In this document: positions 42,410-50,390 of the stretch, piece by piece | Layout of the letters: each line of letters opens with the position of its first letter | Position numbering within the stretch: position 1 is the first letter of the stretch | NCBI GenBank assembly: GCA_019638935.1 | Contig: JAHBSW010000012.1 | Location: 1 to 53,247, forward strand | DNA from: Cryobacterium sp. | Lineage (GTDB): Bacteria > Actinomycetota > Actinomycetes > Actinomycetales > Microbacteriaceae | Direction: 5' to 3' | Length of the DNA stretch: 53,247 nucleotides | Notes under the pieces: model-generated | Database searches by the model: none | What the model was told of the DNA's origin: nothing | The model's input: only the letters and a program-made list of their open reading frames with translations | Made by a program: the position numbers and the translations under genes

Positions 42410-43333
42410 ATGGACTTTCGCATCTTCACCGAACCGCAGCAGGGTGCCAGCTACGACGACCTCCTCGCTGTCGCGCAGACAGCGGAGCGGCTCGGCTTCG
42501 ACGGCTTCTTCCGTAGCGACCACTACCTCAGCATGGGCGAGGGCGACGGACTGCCCGGCCCCACCGACGCATGGACGAGCCTCGCCGGCCTCGCCCGCGA
42601 GACGAGCCGCATCCGGCTCGGCACGCTCGTCTCGAGCGTGACCTACCGGCATCCGGGCATCCTCGCGATCCAGGTCGCACAGGTCGACGCGATGTCGAAC
42701 GGCCGCGTCGAGCTCGGCCTCGGCACCGGCTGGTTCGAACGAGAGCACGAGGCCTACGGCATCCCCTTTCCCGAGAAGCGGTTCGGGATGCTCGAGGAGC
42801 AGCTCGAGATCGTCACCGGCCTGTGGTCCACGCCCGAGGGCTCTCGCTTCGACTTCGCGGGCGAGCACTACCGCCTCGTCGACTCGCCCGCCCTGCCGAA
42901 GCCGGTGCAGTCACCGCTGCCCGTCATCGTCGGGGGCAGCGGCGCGTTGAGAACCCCCGCGCTCGCGGCGCGGTTCGCGACCGAGTACAACACGACGTTC
43001 GGCGAGCTCGATCAGTTCGGCCCGCGCATCGCGCGCGTGCGGGAGGCGTGCGAGCGCATCGGTCGCGACCCGGCAACGCTCACCCTCTCGATGCCCGGAA
43101 CCGTTGCGGTCGGGGCGACGCGGGCGGATGCCGAGCGTCGCGCCGCGACGATCGGCCGCTCCGTCGGCGAGGTGGCGAAGGGCGGTTTCGCGGGCACCGC
43201 GAACGAGGTCGTGGACCGAGTCGGCCACCTCGCCGGGCTCGGCATCACGCGGATCTACTTGCAGGTGCTCGACCTGCACGACCACGAACAGCTCGAGTTC
43301 CTCGCGAGCGAGGTCGTGCCGCACTTCGGGTGA
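42410..43333 (+). CDS. LLM-class F420-dependent oxidoreductase
   Basis: A luciferase-like TIM barrel of 307 residues. DFRIFTEPQQGASYDDLLAVAQTAERLGFDGFFRSDHY is the N-terminal block (in outline), SRIRLGTLVSSVTYRHPGILAIQVAQVDAMSNGRVELGLGTGW is the cofactor-site region, and LPVIVGGSGALRTPALAARFA follows. The SDHY segment and GTGW are typical of F420-dependent enzymes (TIGR03560 type). The substrate is unknown. ATG 42410 has GGAGTC upstream. The gene is divergent from the TPP riboswitch and is followed by a repeat array, not by a terminator. Confidence 0.9.
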   Translation: MDFRIFTEPQQGASYDDLLAVAQTAERLGFDGFFRSDHYLSMGEGDGLPGPTDAWTSLAGLARETSRIRLGTLVSSVTYRHPGILAIQVAQVDAMSNGRVELGLGTGWFEREHEAYGIPFPEKRFGMLEEQLEIVTGLWSTPEGSRFDFAGEHYRLVDSPALPKPVQSPLPVIVGGSGALRTPALAARFATEYNTTFGELDQFGPRIARVREACERIGRDPATLTLSMPGTVAVGATRADAERRAATIGRSVGEVAKGGFAGTANEVVDRVGHLAGLGITRIYLQVLDLHDHEQLEFLASEVVPHFG

Positions 43334-43349
43334 GGGGTCTCTTGCCGGC

Positions 43350-43609
43350 GGGTTTCGATACGCCGCCTGCGGCGGCTACTCAACCACCGAACAGACGCCC
43401 AACCCGCGCATCGAAACCACACCACCCAACCGGGTTTCGATACGCCGCCTGCGGCGGCTACTCAACCACCGAACAGACACCCAACCCGCCGGTTGAGTAG
43501 CGGGCGAAGCCCGCGTATCGAAACCACACCATCGAGCTGGGTTTCGATACGCCGCCTGCGGCGGCCACTAGACCAACGGACGGCGGGCGACCTGCTCAAC
43601 CACCGACCG
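43350..43609. repeat. Array of GGGTTTCGATACGCCGCC...CTACTCAACC repeats
   Basis: Copy A (43350-43406) and copy B (43432-43488) are 57-bp units with one mismatch, 82 bp apart. An inverted, diverged unit lies at 43491-43525 (starts GGTTGAGTAGCGGGC, ends ATCGAAACC). Copy C (43539-43575) and a degenerate CTCAACCACCGACCGG fragment (to 43609) follow. Each unit carries a GCCGCCTGCGGCGGC stem. The array fills the gap between the oxidoreductase gene and dinB and runs into the dinB 3' end. Diverged units lie at 36257-36342. Confidence 0.92.
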
Positions 43610-44843
43610 GCGGCTTGCGCGTCATCCCGCCGCGCGGCGCGGTGCCGAGCAGCCGCGCCGGGCCGATCGCGTCGCGGCCGAACCTGCCGGCGACGCTGTC
43701 GAGGGTGCGCTCGGCGTCGCGCCATCCGTCGTCGTCGCCCCACAGCGCGGGCTGCCCGTCGTCGTGCGACAGCTGCTCGGCGCGCACGCCGATGAGTCGC
43801 ACCGGCCGATGCTCGCCGAGCGACTCGTAGAGCGCCCGCACCTCCTCGTAGATGCGTCGGCCCAGATCGGTGGCGTCGGTGAGCGTGTGCGAGCGCGAGA
43901 TGGTGGTGAAGTCGGCGTAGCGCAGCTTGAGCACGACGGTGCGCGCGGTCACTCCGTGGGCGCGCAGCCGCACCCCGACCTTCGTCGCCTGACGCAGCAG
44001 CTCGCGCCTCAGAACGTCGGGATCTGCCACGTCGTAGTCGAACGTCACCTCGTGGCCCACGCTCTTCTCGACGGTGTCGGCGCTCACGGCACGCGGGTCG
44101 ACCCCGTTGGCGAGCTGGTGCAGCTTCGACGCACCCGCCTTGCCGACGGCGCGCTCGAGCTTCGCGAGCGGGGCGTGCGCGACATCCTGAATCGTGTGCA
44201 GGCCGCGGTCGCGCAGGGACTTCTCGGTGACGGCACCCACTCCCCAGAGCGCGCTCACGGGCAGCGGATGCAGAAAGCCCAGCGTCTCGGCCCGGGGCAC
44301 CACGAGCAGCCCGTCGGGCTTCGCCATGCCCGACGCGACCTTCGCGACGAACTTCGTCGCCGCGGCGCCCACCGACGCCGTGAGGCCGGTCTCGTCGCGC
44401 ACGCGACGACGGATGAGCGCCGCGATCTCGGCGGGCGACCCGACGGCTGCCCCTGCCCCCGACACGTCGAGGAAGGCCTCGTCGATGCTGAGCGGTTCGA
44501 CGAGCGGGGTGACGTCGTGGAAGATCCGCTGCACGATGCGCGAGTAGTGGGTGTACTTCTCGAAGTGCGGCTCGAGGGCGATGACGTGGGGACACAGCGA
44601 GCGCGCCCGCGCGAGCGTCGTCGCCGAGCGGATTCCGAACTTGCGTGCGGGGTAGTTCGCCGCCGTGACGACGGAGCGCGGGGAGTCGTGCGCGACGACG
44701 ACGGGCTTGTCGACGAGCTCGGGCCGATCGAGCAGTTCCACCGCGGCGAAGAACGCGTCGAGGTCGACGTGCAGGATCGTCGCCGTCGCACTGTCGACCG
44801 CCTCATCGCTGACGCGCCTCTCGCTGCCATCCTGCCGTCCCAC
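43596..44843 (-). CDS. dinB: DNA polymerase IV (Y family)
   Basis: A translesion polymerase of 415 residues. Catalytic motifs: ILHVDLDAFFAAVE, then SIDEAFLDVSG with the two acidic residues. VVVAHDSPRSVVTAANYPARKFGI, GASVGAAATKFVAKVAS and the C-terminal little-finger region (HTLTDATDLGRRIYEEV) complete the family pattern. No clear beta-clamp-binding motif is visible at the extreme C-terminus (RKPPVGG). GTG 44843 is the start. The TGA stop is supplied by the GGTTGAG sequence of a degenerate repeat unit, so the repeat has shaped the protein end. Confidence 0.95.
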   Translation of the reverse strand: MGRQDGSERRVSDEAVDSATATILHVDLDAFFAAVELLDRPELVDKPVVVAHDSPRSVVTAANYPARKFGIRSATTLARARSLCPHVIALEPHFEKYTHYSRIVQRIFHDVTPLVEPLSIDEAFLDVSGAGAAVGSPAEIAALIRRRVRDETGLTASVGAAATKFVAKVASGMAKPDGLLVVPRAETLGFLHPLPVSALWGVGAVTEKSLRDRGLHTIQDVAHAPLAKLERAVGKAGASKLHQLANGVDPRAVSADTVEKSVGHEVTFDYDVADPDVLRRELLRQATKVGVRLRAHGVTARTVVLKLRYADFTTISRSHTLTDATDLGRRIYEEVRALYESLGEHRPVRLIGVRAEQLSHDDGQPALWGDDDGWRDAERTLDSVAGRFGRDAIGPARLLGTAPRGGMTRKPPVGG

Positions 44844-44895
44844 AGGCTCAGGCTAGCGCGCACCGCTGTCAGCGGATCCGGCGCCGCTCAGGCGA

Positions 44896-45723
44896 CTACT
44901 TTCTGGCGTCGATGCGATCGTTGCGCTGCTTCATCGACCGCATGAGCTTCGCGAGGGGGTAGATGAAGAAGAACACGACCATCGGTGCACGCAGCATGGG
45001 GTTGCGCAGTCGGTGACTCGCGTAGGTGCGGTCGAAGCGGTTGACGTAGAACGCGTAGTCGCGCGGGGAGTCCTCGAGGCGACGGGCGGACATCCCGCTG
45101 ACCATCTCCGACACGTAGGTGGCCTTGAGGTCGTGCTGCGCGAGATGGATCGAGAGGTCGATGTCCTCGTGCATGAGGTCGGCGTGGTCGCGGCAGACCT
45201 CGCCGCGGATCTCGCGCCACGCACTGGCCCGTATGGCCATGTTGCTGCCGAACAGGAAGTGGTAGTCGCGGCTGAGCTTGAGGATGACGCGGCGCGTGCG
45301 GTCGTCGGCGCGCAGCCCGAAGCGCCGCAGCGGCATGTCGTAATAGAGCACTGGGCCGGTCGCAGCAGCGATGCTGTCGTCGGCGAACGCGAGCCGCACC
45401 TGCTCGACCCAGTTGGGTTCGAGGATCGAGTCGGCATCGATGCGTCCCAGCACGTCGCCCGTCGCGGTGTCGAGTCCCAGGTTGCGCGTGGGGATGAGTC
45501 CCTGCTCGTCGTTCTGTGCGATGAGCCTGATGGGGGCGGTGGGATGCTCGGCCATGACCGAGCGCACGACCTCGGCTGTCGCATCCGTCGACCTGTTGTC
45601 GACGACGATGATCTCGGTGGCGGCAACCGTCTGCATCACCGCTGCGAGCAGGCACGACCGAATGGTGGCCTGCTCGTTGTACGCCGGGATGATGATCGAG
45701 ACGCTCGGGGGGGTTTGCGACAC
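44896..45723 (-). CDS. Glycosyltransferase family 2
   Basis: About 275 residues. The GT-A core starts VSIIIPAYNEQATIRSCL, followed by TEIIVVDNRSTDATAEVV, GLDTATGDVLGRIDADSILEPNWV with the metal-binding DAD, and GSNMAIRASAWREI and MHEDIDLSIHL with the conserved ED. The C-terminal APMVVFFFIYPLAKLMRSM is a membrane-associated helix. It transfers a sugar from a nucleotide donor, probably to a lipid or cell-surface acceptor. GTG 45723 is placed just before the first strand; an apparent long N-terminal extension is low-complexity and overlaps the M23 gene. Confidence 0.88.
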   Translation of the reverse strand: MSQTPPSVSIIIPAYNEQATIRSCLLAAVMQTVAATEIIVVDNRSTDATAEVVRSVMAEHPTAPIRLIAQNDEQGLIPTRNLGLDTATGDVLGRIDADSILEPNWVEQVRLAFADDSIAAATGPVLYYDMPLRRFGLRADDRTRRVILKLSRDYHFLFGSNMAIRASAWREIRGEVCRDHADLMHEDIDLSIHLAQHDLKATYVSEMVSGMSARRLEDSPRDYAFYVNRFDRTYASHRLRNPMLRAPMVVFFFIYPLAKLMRSMKQRNDRIDARK

Positions 45724-45764
45724 GGGTCCAATGTAGTGCGTCGCAGCGACTCTAGGGGATTTGT

Positions 45765-46514
45765 TTAGAGGTACGAAGCGTTCTGCTCCAGCCAGGGAAG
45801 CGGGTTGATCGGGATGCCGTTGATGTGGATCTCGAGGTGGAGGTGCGGGCCGGTGGTCACTCCGGTGCTGCCGACCCGTCCGACGGTTTGCCCGATGTGA
45901 ACCGTGTCGCCGACGCTCACAGCGATCGAGCCGTACTCCAGGTGCGCGTAGACCGAGATGACTTCGTGGCCGTTGATGTTGTGCTTGATCCAGACGTGCT
46001 GGCCGAGGGCTGACCAGTTTCCACGGTTGATGTCGATGACGGTGCCTGCCGCGATGGACATGACCGGGGCGCCCGCACCGGGATCGAAGTCGACGCCCTC
46101 GTGGAACGCGCTGCAGCCCGCGGCGCACGAGGTGCGGGGGCCGTAGTAGCTGGCGATCTTGGTGCCCTGGGGAACCGGCCAGATGACGAGCGGCGGTTCG
46201 GTCGCGTCGTAGGCGTCGCGTGCGACGGCGAGTGTTGCCGCCTCCGCGGGGACCTCGAAGCTCTGTCGCGTCTGGATCTCGTGCTCGATCTGCTGCGCTT
46301 CGGTCACCGCCTCGCCATATGCGGGGAGTCCGATACCGAAGCCGAGAAAGAGACCGAACGCCGCAAGTCCCGACACCGCGACCTTGACCGCGCGGCTGAC
46401 GAGTTGAACGTAGCTGAGGTGACGAACGTTGCGTCCGTTGAGCGCGGGGAGGTTGACTGCGGTGTTCTTCGGCGTCGTCGCGCGCGAAACGTGCGCGCTC
46501 GTAGTCTCAGGCAA
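45765..46514 (-). CDS. M23 family metallopeptidase (LytM-type), N-terminus probably frameshifted
   Basis: About 249 residues as read. One membrane segment (AVSGLAAFGLFLGFGIGLPA) precedes a coiled stretch and the M23 domain: HEGVDFDPGAGAPVMSIAAG with zinc ligands His and Asp, ISVYAHLEYGSI and GPHLHLEIHING with the catalytic/ligand His pair. It cleaves peptidoglycan peptides outside the membrane. The readable start is TTG 46514 without a ribosome-binding site. GTG 46560, in another frame, has a strong GGAGGGGGAAG. Removing one C from CCCC at 46536-46539 would join the two frames and give a natural N-terminus. Either the sequence has an indel or translation starts at TTG. Confidence 0.88.
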   Translation of the reverse strand: MPETTSAHVSRATTPKNTAVNLPALNGRNVRHLSYVQLVSRAVKVAVSGLAAFGLFLGFGIGLPAYGEAVTEAQQIEHEIQTRQSFEVPAEAATLAVARDAYDATEPPLVIWPVPQGTKIASYYGPRTSCAAGCSAFHEGVDFDPGAGAPVMSIAAGTVIDINRGNWSALGQHVWIKHNINGHEVISVYAHLEYGSIAVSVGDTVHIGQTVGRVGSTGVTTGPHLHLEIHINGIPINPLPWLEQNASYL

Positions 46515-46572
46515 AGGGTGTGCATCTTCCGTGTCGGGGCGACCCGCGGGTTTGGGTCACTCGCTTCCCCCT

Positions 46573-46614
46573 CCGCGCCAGCGCGGTAGGGTTGGCGCCC
46601 CCGACAACGGGGGC
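46573..46614 (-). promoter_or_regulatory. Structured leader upstream of the M23 peptidase gene
   Basis: Two adjacent hairpins, GCCCCCG-TTGT-CGGGGGC (46597-46614) and CCGCGC-TG-GCGCGG (46573-46586), lie immediately before the GGAGGGGGAAG ribosome-binding site. The rest of the 213-bp gap (to 46773) holds no gene. A CCAACCCT stretch between the hairpins could pair with the ribosome-binding site. No known riboswitch class was recognised. Confidence 0.5.
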
Positions 46615-46773
46615 ACTAAGCCTCGTGAATCTCGCGGCCATGACTGTCAGTAGACACCACGGATCGGGTTTCACCGGTGAGGCTCTACAGAAAACTATGA
46701 ATGACCAACCTCTGAATTCCCTGTGGAGGACAGGAGCAGAGCTCGAGTTCTCGGGGAATGGTTGAGGAAATTC

Positions 46774-47802
46774 CTAGCCGTTCAGTCGCTCACGAACCCG
46801 AGGGATGACCTCACGGCCGTAGAGGCCGATGCTCGTCATGAGCTGCTCGTGCGGCATGGTTCCGTTCGAGTACTTGAGATCGAACCGATCGAGACCGAGG
46901 CCCTTGACCGCGCGCACGATCTTGTTCGCGACGGTCTCGGGGGAGCCGACGAACAGCGCGCCGTGCTGTGCCTCGTGCTCGTACTCCTCCCGGCCGACCG
47001 GTGGCCAGCCGCGCTCGGCACCGATGCGGTCACGGTTCGCCTTGAAGTGCGGGAAGAGCTCCTCGCGCGCTTGCTCGTCGGTTTCGGCGACGTGGCCGGG
47101 CGAGTGAGCACCGATCGACAGCGGGTCGCGCCCGAGCTGCTCGCTCGCCTTGCGGTACAGATCCGCATAGGGCTCGAACCGCAGCGGGTCACCGCCGATG
47201 ATCGCGAGCATGAGGGGCAGGCCGTAGTTGGCGGCGCGCACGACGGACTCGGGGCTGCCGCCGACCCCGACCCAGGTCTTGATCGTGCCGGATTCGGCCG
47301 GGGGGAACACGAGCTGATTGCTCAGTGGCGCGCGCTTGGTGCCCTGCCAGGTGACCGGTCCGCCCTTCAGAAGCTCGGCCATGAGGTCGATCTTCTCCTC
47401 GAAGAGCACCTGGTAGTCGGAGAGCTCGAATCCGAAGAGAGGGAACGACTCGGTGAAGGAGCCGCGCCCCAGGATGATCTCGGCGCGACCGTTCGACACC
47501 GCATCGAGCGTCGAGAACCGTTCGAACACGCGCACGGGATCGTCGGAGCTCAGCACCGTCACCGCGGATCCGAGCTTGATCCGCGCGGTGCGACTGGCGA
47601 TTGCGGCAAGCACCATCTCCGGTGACGAGACCGCGAAATCGTCACGGTGATGCTCCCCCACCCCGATGAAGTCGACGCCGAGGGAATCGGCGAGCACGCC
47701 CTGCTCGACCAGATTGCGAATCGTCTGGGCGTGCGTGAGCAGGGTGCCATCGGCATCCTGGGTCACATCACCGAAGGTGTCGAGTCCGAGTTCGAGTGTC
47801 AT
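46774..47802 (-). CDS. LLM-class flavin-dependent oxidoreductase (LuxA-like, MsnO8/YhbW type)
   Basis: A protein of 342 residues. LELGLDTFGDVTQD, LVEQGVLADSLGVDFIGVGEHHRDDFAVS with the EHH block, RIKLGSAVTVLSSDDPVRVFERFSTLDAVSNGRAEIILGRGSF (outline) and KTWVGVGGSPESVVRAAN are typical of the FMN-using, LuxA-like subgroup. The substrate is unknown. ATG 47802 is the start. A plausible promoter (TTCACC - 16 bp - TATGAA) precedes it on the minus strand in an AT-richer segment (47820-47850). It is the fourth luciferase-superfamily enzyme in this window. Confidence 0.9.
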   Translation of the reverse strand: MTLELGLDTFGDVTQDADGTLLTHAQTIRNLVEQGVLADSLGVDFIGVGEHHRDDFAVSSPEMVLAAIASRTARIKLGSAVTVLSSDDPVRVFERFSTLDAVSNGRAEIILGRGSFTESFPLFGFELSDYQVLFEEKIDLMAELLKGGPVTWQGTKRAPLSNQLVFPPAESGTIKTWVGVGGSPESVVRAANYGLPLMLAIIGGDPLRFEPYADLYRKASEQLGRDPLSIGAHSPGHVAETDEQAREELFPHFKANRDRIGAERGWPPVGREEYEHEAQHGALFVGSPETVANKIVRAVKGLGLDRFDLKYSNGTMPHEQLMTSIGLYGREVIPRVRERLNG

Positions 47803-47966
47803 GGTGCGCCCTTCGACTGTTCATACGTTTGCATTTACTCTGGTGAACCACGGAGTCCGTCGGATTATTTCGCTGGGAGCTCACCACCGAGGCGTGCGGT
47901 CGTGAGGCTGCTGGCGTAGGGTCAAGGGTATCGAGGCCGACCGAGCCTTCGAGGGAGGGAGTCGCC

Positions 47967-48080
47967 ATGGGAGACAAATCACCCAAGAAGAGCAGCAGCA
48001 AGACCGCCGCTTCGAAATCTCTGAAGGAGAAGCGCGCCGATAAGAAGGCGAAGTCATCCAGAACGAATTCGAACGCATAA
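47967..48080 (+). CDS. Small lysine-rich protein (37 aa)
   Basis: A complete 37-residue reading frame, ATG 47967 to TAA 48080, with a strong GAGGGAGGGA (47951-47960) 6 nt upstream and a terminator 22 bp downstream. It starts MGDKSPKKSSSK, continues KSLKEKRADKKAK and ends SSRTNSNA. It is highly basic, with Lys/Ser/Ala dominating and no hydrophobic core, so it is probably disordered and nucleic-acid binding. Similar MGDKSPKKxxxKK...KEKRADKKAK micro-proteins are familiar from actinobacteria, with unknown function. Confidence 0.8.
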   Translation: MGDKSPKKSSSKTAASKSLKEKRADKKAKSSRTNSNA

Positions 48081-48101
48081 GCGATCTTCCTCGCGCATTC
48101 G

Positions 48102-48127
48102 GGAGCCGGGCCATCGAGTCCGGCTCC
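48102..48127 (+). terminator. Intrinsic terminator after the small lysine-rich gene
   Basis: An 8-bp stem GGAGCCGG / CCGGCTCC with a 10-nt loop, followed by TTCTTCGTT. It ends the 47967-48080 transcript and insulates the alcohol dehydrogenase promoter. Confidence 0.8.
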
Positions 48128-48152
48128 TTCTTCGTTCCCGAGCACGCAGCCC

Positions 48153-48158
48153 TAGACT
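48153..48158 (+). promoter_or_regulatory. -10 box TAGACT of the alcohol dehydrogenase gene (leaderless start)
   Basis: TAGACT, 6 nt (CGGCAC), then ATG 48165, with no Shine-Dalgarno sequence. A weak -35-like TTCGTT lies 16 bp upstream. Confidence 0.6.
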
Positions 48159-48164
48159 CGGCAC

Positions 48165-49214
48165 ATGCTGGCAACTGTCATTCATGGTGAGCGCGACATT
48201 CGCGTCGAGACCGTACCGGATTCCCGGCTGATCGCACCGACGGATGCCGTGGTGCGGGTCGTTGCGGCGTGTGTCTGCGGTTCGGACCTCTGGCCGTATC
48301 GCGGCGTGACGCCGGTGACCGCGCCGCGCCGCATCGGACACGAGTTCGTCGGAGTCGTCGAAGCGGTCGGTGCCGATGTCGCCGCCGTGGCTCCGGGCGA
48401 CTTCGTCATCGCACCGTTCTACTGGTGCGACAACAGCTGCCTCAACTGCCGGGGCGGCGTGAGCACCTCCTGCCTGCACGGCGGCTGGTGGGGCGCCCCC
48501 GATCGCGAGGGACACCTCGTCGACGGCGCCCAGGGCGAGTTCGTGCGGGTTCCGCTCGCCGACGGCACGCTCGTGAAGACCCCCGGCGCGCCGGATGACG
48601 CTCTCGTGCCGAGCCTGCTGACGCTCGCGGATGTCATGGGCACCGGCCACCACGCCGCGGTCTCGGCCGGTGTCACGGCTGGCAGCACGGTCGCGGTCGT
48701 GGGCGACGGCGCGGTCGGGCTCTGTGCGGTGCTCGCCGCGCGACGACTCGGCGCGACTCGGGTCGTCGCGATGTCACGGCACACCGATCGTCAGGCGATC
48801 GCACGCGAGTTCGGCGCCACCGAGGTCGTCGCCGAGCGGGGCGACGCCGGTGTCGAGGCGATCAAGGAGCTGTTCGACGGGATCGGCCCCGACTTCGTGC
48901 TCGAGTGCGTGGGCACGAAGGAGTCGATGGATCAGGCCATCCGCTCAACCCGTCCCGGCGGCATGGTCGGCTACGTCGGCGTTCCCAACGGCGGCGCCGA
49001 GCTGCCGATCCGCACCCTGTTCAGTTCCAACGTCGGCGTGAATGGTGGCGTCGCACCCGTGCGCGGCTACATCGAGGAGTTGCTGCCGGAGGTGCTCTCC
49101 GGCAGCCTCGACCCCGGCCGGGTGTTCGATCTCGAGCTGCCGCTGGGCGACGCCGCCGAGGCCTACGCCGCGATGGACGAACGCCGCGCCACGAAGGTGC
49201 TGCTTCGTCCCTAG
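48165..49214 (+). CDS. Zinc-dependent alcohol dehydrogenase family protein
   Basis: An MDR-superfamily protein of 349 residues. Catalytic-zinc residues: Cys in ACVCGSDLWPY and the HE pair in RRIGHEFVGVV. The structural zinc lobe has four Cys (FYWCDNSCLNCRGG...SCLHGG). The nucleotide fold is VAVVGDGAVGLCAVLAARRLGA. C-terminal YIEELLPEVLSGSLDPGRVF follows. It oxidises an alcohol/polyol or reduces an aldehyde with NAD(P), with unknown substrate. It converges on yidC, the stop codons sharing CTAG at 49211-49214. The transcript appears leaderless. Confidence 0.93.
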   Translation: MLATVIHGERDIRVETVPDSRLIAPTDAVVRVVAACVCGSDLWPYRGVTPVTAPRRIGHEFVGVVEAVGADVAAVAPGDFVIAPFYWCDNSCLNCRGGVSTSCLHGGWWGAPDREGHLVDGAQGEFVRVPLADGTLVKTPGAPDDALVPSLLTLADVMGTGHHAAVSAGVTAGSTVAVVGDGAVGLCAVLAARRLGATRVVAMSRHTDRQAIAREFGATEVVAERGDAGVEAIKELFDGIGPDFVLECVGTKESMDQAIRSTRPGGMVGYVGVPNGGAELPIRTLFSSNVGVNGGVAPVRGYIEELLPEVLSGSLDPGRVFDLELPLGDAAEAYAAMDERRATKVLLRP

Positions 49215-49984
49215 CTCGGTGACTCACCTCGGGGTCGCATCACCCGTCGCAGGATCACGCGCTCGGCGAGCGTCCACGCCGTCGTGACGGTGAGGTAGAG
49301 CGTTGCGGCGAGGGGAACGAGCGCGGCGAAGACCACCGTGAGGAACGGCAACCAGCTGAGCGGCCCCATGAGCGACTGCACCGCGGGAGACACGCCATCC
49401 GTCGGCTGACCCTCGCTGAAGCGCAGGGCGACACGGCGCGACAGCCACGCCGTGACGGCGATGAGGGTGAGTGCGATCGCGAACACGAGAACGCCAGGCC
49501 AGGGCTCGGCCGTTCCGAGAAGCGATACGAGCGAGGTGCCGAGCGGCACTCCGCCGAACTGCTCGGTGAGCAGGTGATTCGGATGCCCGTTCACGGTCGT
49601 GAGGATGAACAGTGCGTAGAGGGTCGAGATGACGGGCAGCTGCGCGAGCATCGGCAGACAGCCGGCGAGTGGTGAGGCCTTCTCCCGTGCGTAGAGCTCC
49701 ATGGTCTTGCGCTGGAGAAGCTCGGGGTTCTTGCCGTGCCGTTTGCGCAGCTCGTGGAGCTTCGGCGCGAGTCGGCGCCGAGTGAACTCGGCGCGCACCT
49801 GAGATCGGCCGACGGGAATGAGCGCGGCACGCACGAGCACGGTGATGAGGATGATCGCGAGCGCGGCCGAGACCCCTGCCGCGAGCGGGTCGAGCAGTGC
49901 GGCGAGCAGTTCAGCGAGCGCCGTGACGACGGTGTAGGCGCCGTCGACGACGGCGGCGATGGGGGCGAACGAGTAGAAATCCAC
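49211..49984 (-). CDS. yidC: YidC/Oxa1 family membrane protein insertase
   Basis: A protein of 257 residues with five membrane helices. IILITVLVRAALIPVGRSQVRAEFTRRRLAPKLHELRKRHGKNPELLQRKTMELY (outline) gives TM1, the positively charged groove residue Arg, and the cytoplasmic hairpin. KASPLAGCLPMLAQLPVISTLYALF is the signature hydrophilic-groove helix. It inserts proteins into the membrane. This short form lies outside the rnpA-yidC-jag locus and is therefore probably the secondary YidC of actinobacteria. GTG 49984 follows AAGGGA. It is downstream of a DUF6412-like gene. Confidence 0.9.
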   Translation of the reverse strand: MDFYSFAPIAAVVDGAYTVVTALAELLAALLDPLAAGVSAALAIILITVLVRAALIPVGRSQVRAEFTRRRLAPKLHELRKRHGKNPELLQRKTMELYAREKASPLAGCLPMLAQLPVISTLYALFILTTVNGHPNHLLTEQFGGVPLGTSLVSLLGTAEPWPGVLVFAIALTLIAVTAWLSRRVALRFSEGQPTDGVSPAVQSLMGPLSWLPFLTVVFAALVPLAATLYLTVTTAWTLAERVILRRVMRPRGESPS

Positions 49985-50053
49985 GGGGGTGTCCCTTTGC
50001 TTCGGAATGGATGGGTGGCCGTCTGGCCACACGATCCTGCCGAGCGCGCGAGA

Positions 50054-50362
50054 CTACGCGACGGAGAGCGGGGTGGCCGAAACCACCCGCGAGGGGGCAC
50101 GCGATCGCGGACGCCCGTCGGTGTCGGGGTGCTGGGGTTCGGGCAGCGCGCCGAGCACCTCACGGTGCTCCCGAGAGCGCGCGCCGATCATGAGTTCCTG
50201 GGCGCCGGCAACGCCCACGACGATCCGTGCCGCGAGCAGCGCACCGAGAGCCACGACCGCGACGCCCGTGACGAGGGACATGCTGGGTTCCGGCTGTGCG
50301 AGCGCGAGCGTGAGGAACGAAGCGGTCAAGAGAATGACCGCGTAGCTCCTCAACCGCTGCAT
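50054..50362 (-). CDS. Small membrane protein, DUF6412-like
   Basis: A protein of 102 residues. Two hydrophobic segments (LRSYAVILLTASFLTLALA and SLVTGVAVVALGALLAARIVVG) are followed by a basic cytoplasmic tail (GARSREHREVLGALPEPQHPDTDGRPRSRAP). It precedes yidC by 69 bp on the same strand, a pairing I recall from other actinobacteria. The DUF assignment is from context and layout. ATG 50362 starts MQRLRSY. A role alongside YidC is an inference. Confidence 0.75.
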   Translation of the reverse strand: MQRLRSYAVILLTASFLTLALAQPEPSMSLVTGVAVVALGALLAARIVVGVAGAQELMIGARSREHREVLGALPEPQHPDTDGRPRSRAPSRVVSATPLSVA

Positions 50363-50390
50363 GAGGAACAGACTACCGCGTGGGGTCGAG

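Noticed and set aside
43350-43609. CRISPR array
   Set aside because: Units are 57 bp with internal stems, occur in both orientations, have irregular spacing and near-identical intervening sequence, and there are no cas genes.
46515-46773. c-di-AMP (ydaO) riboswitch before the M23 peptidase gene
   Set aside because: Cell-wall hydrolase genes in actinobacteria can carry this riboswitch, but the conserved GGGGGACCCA and GACAGCTAAC blocks are not found here.
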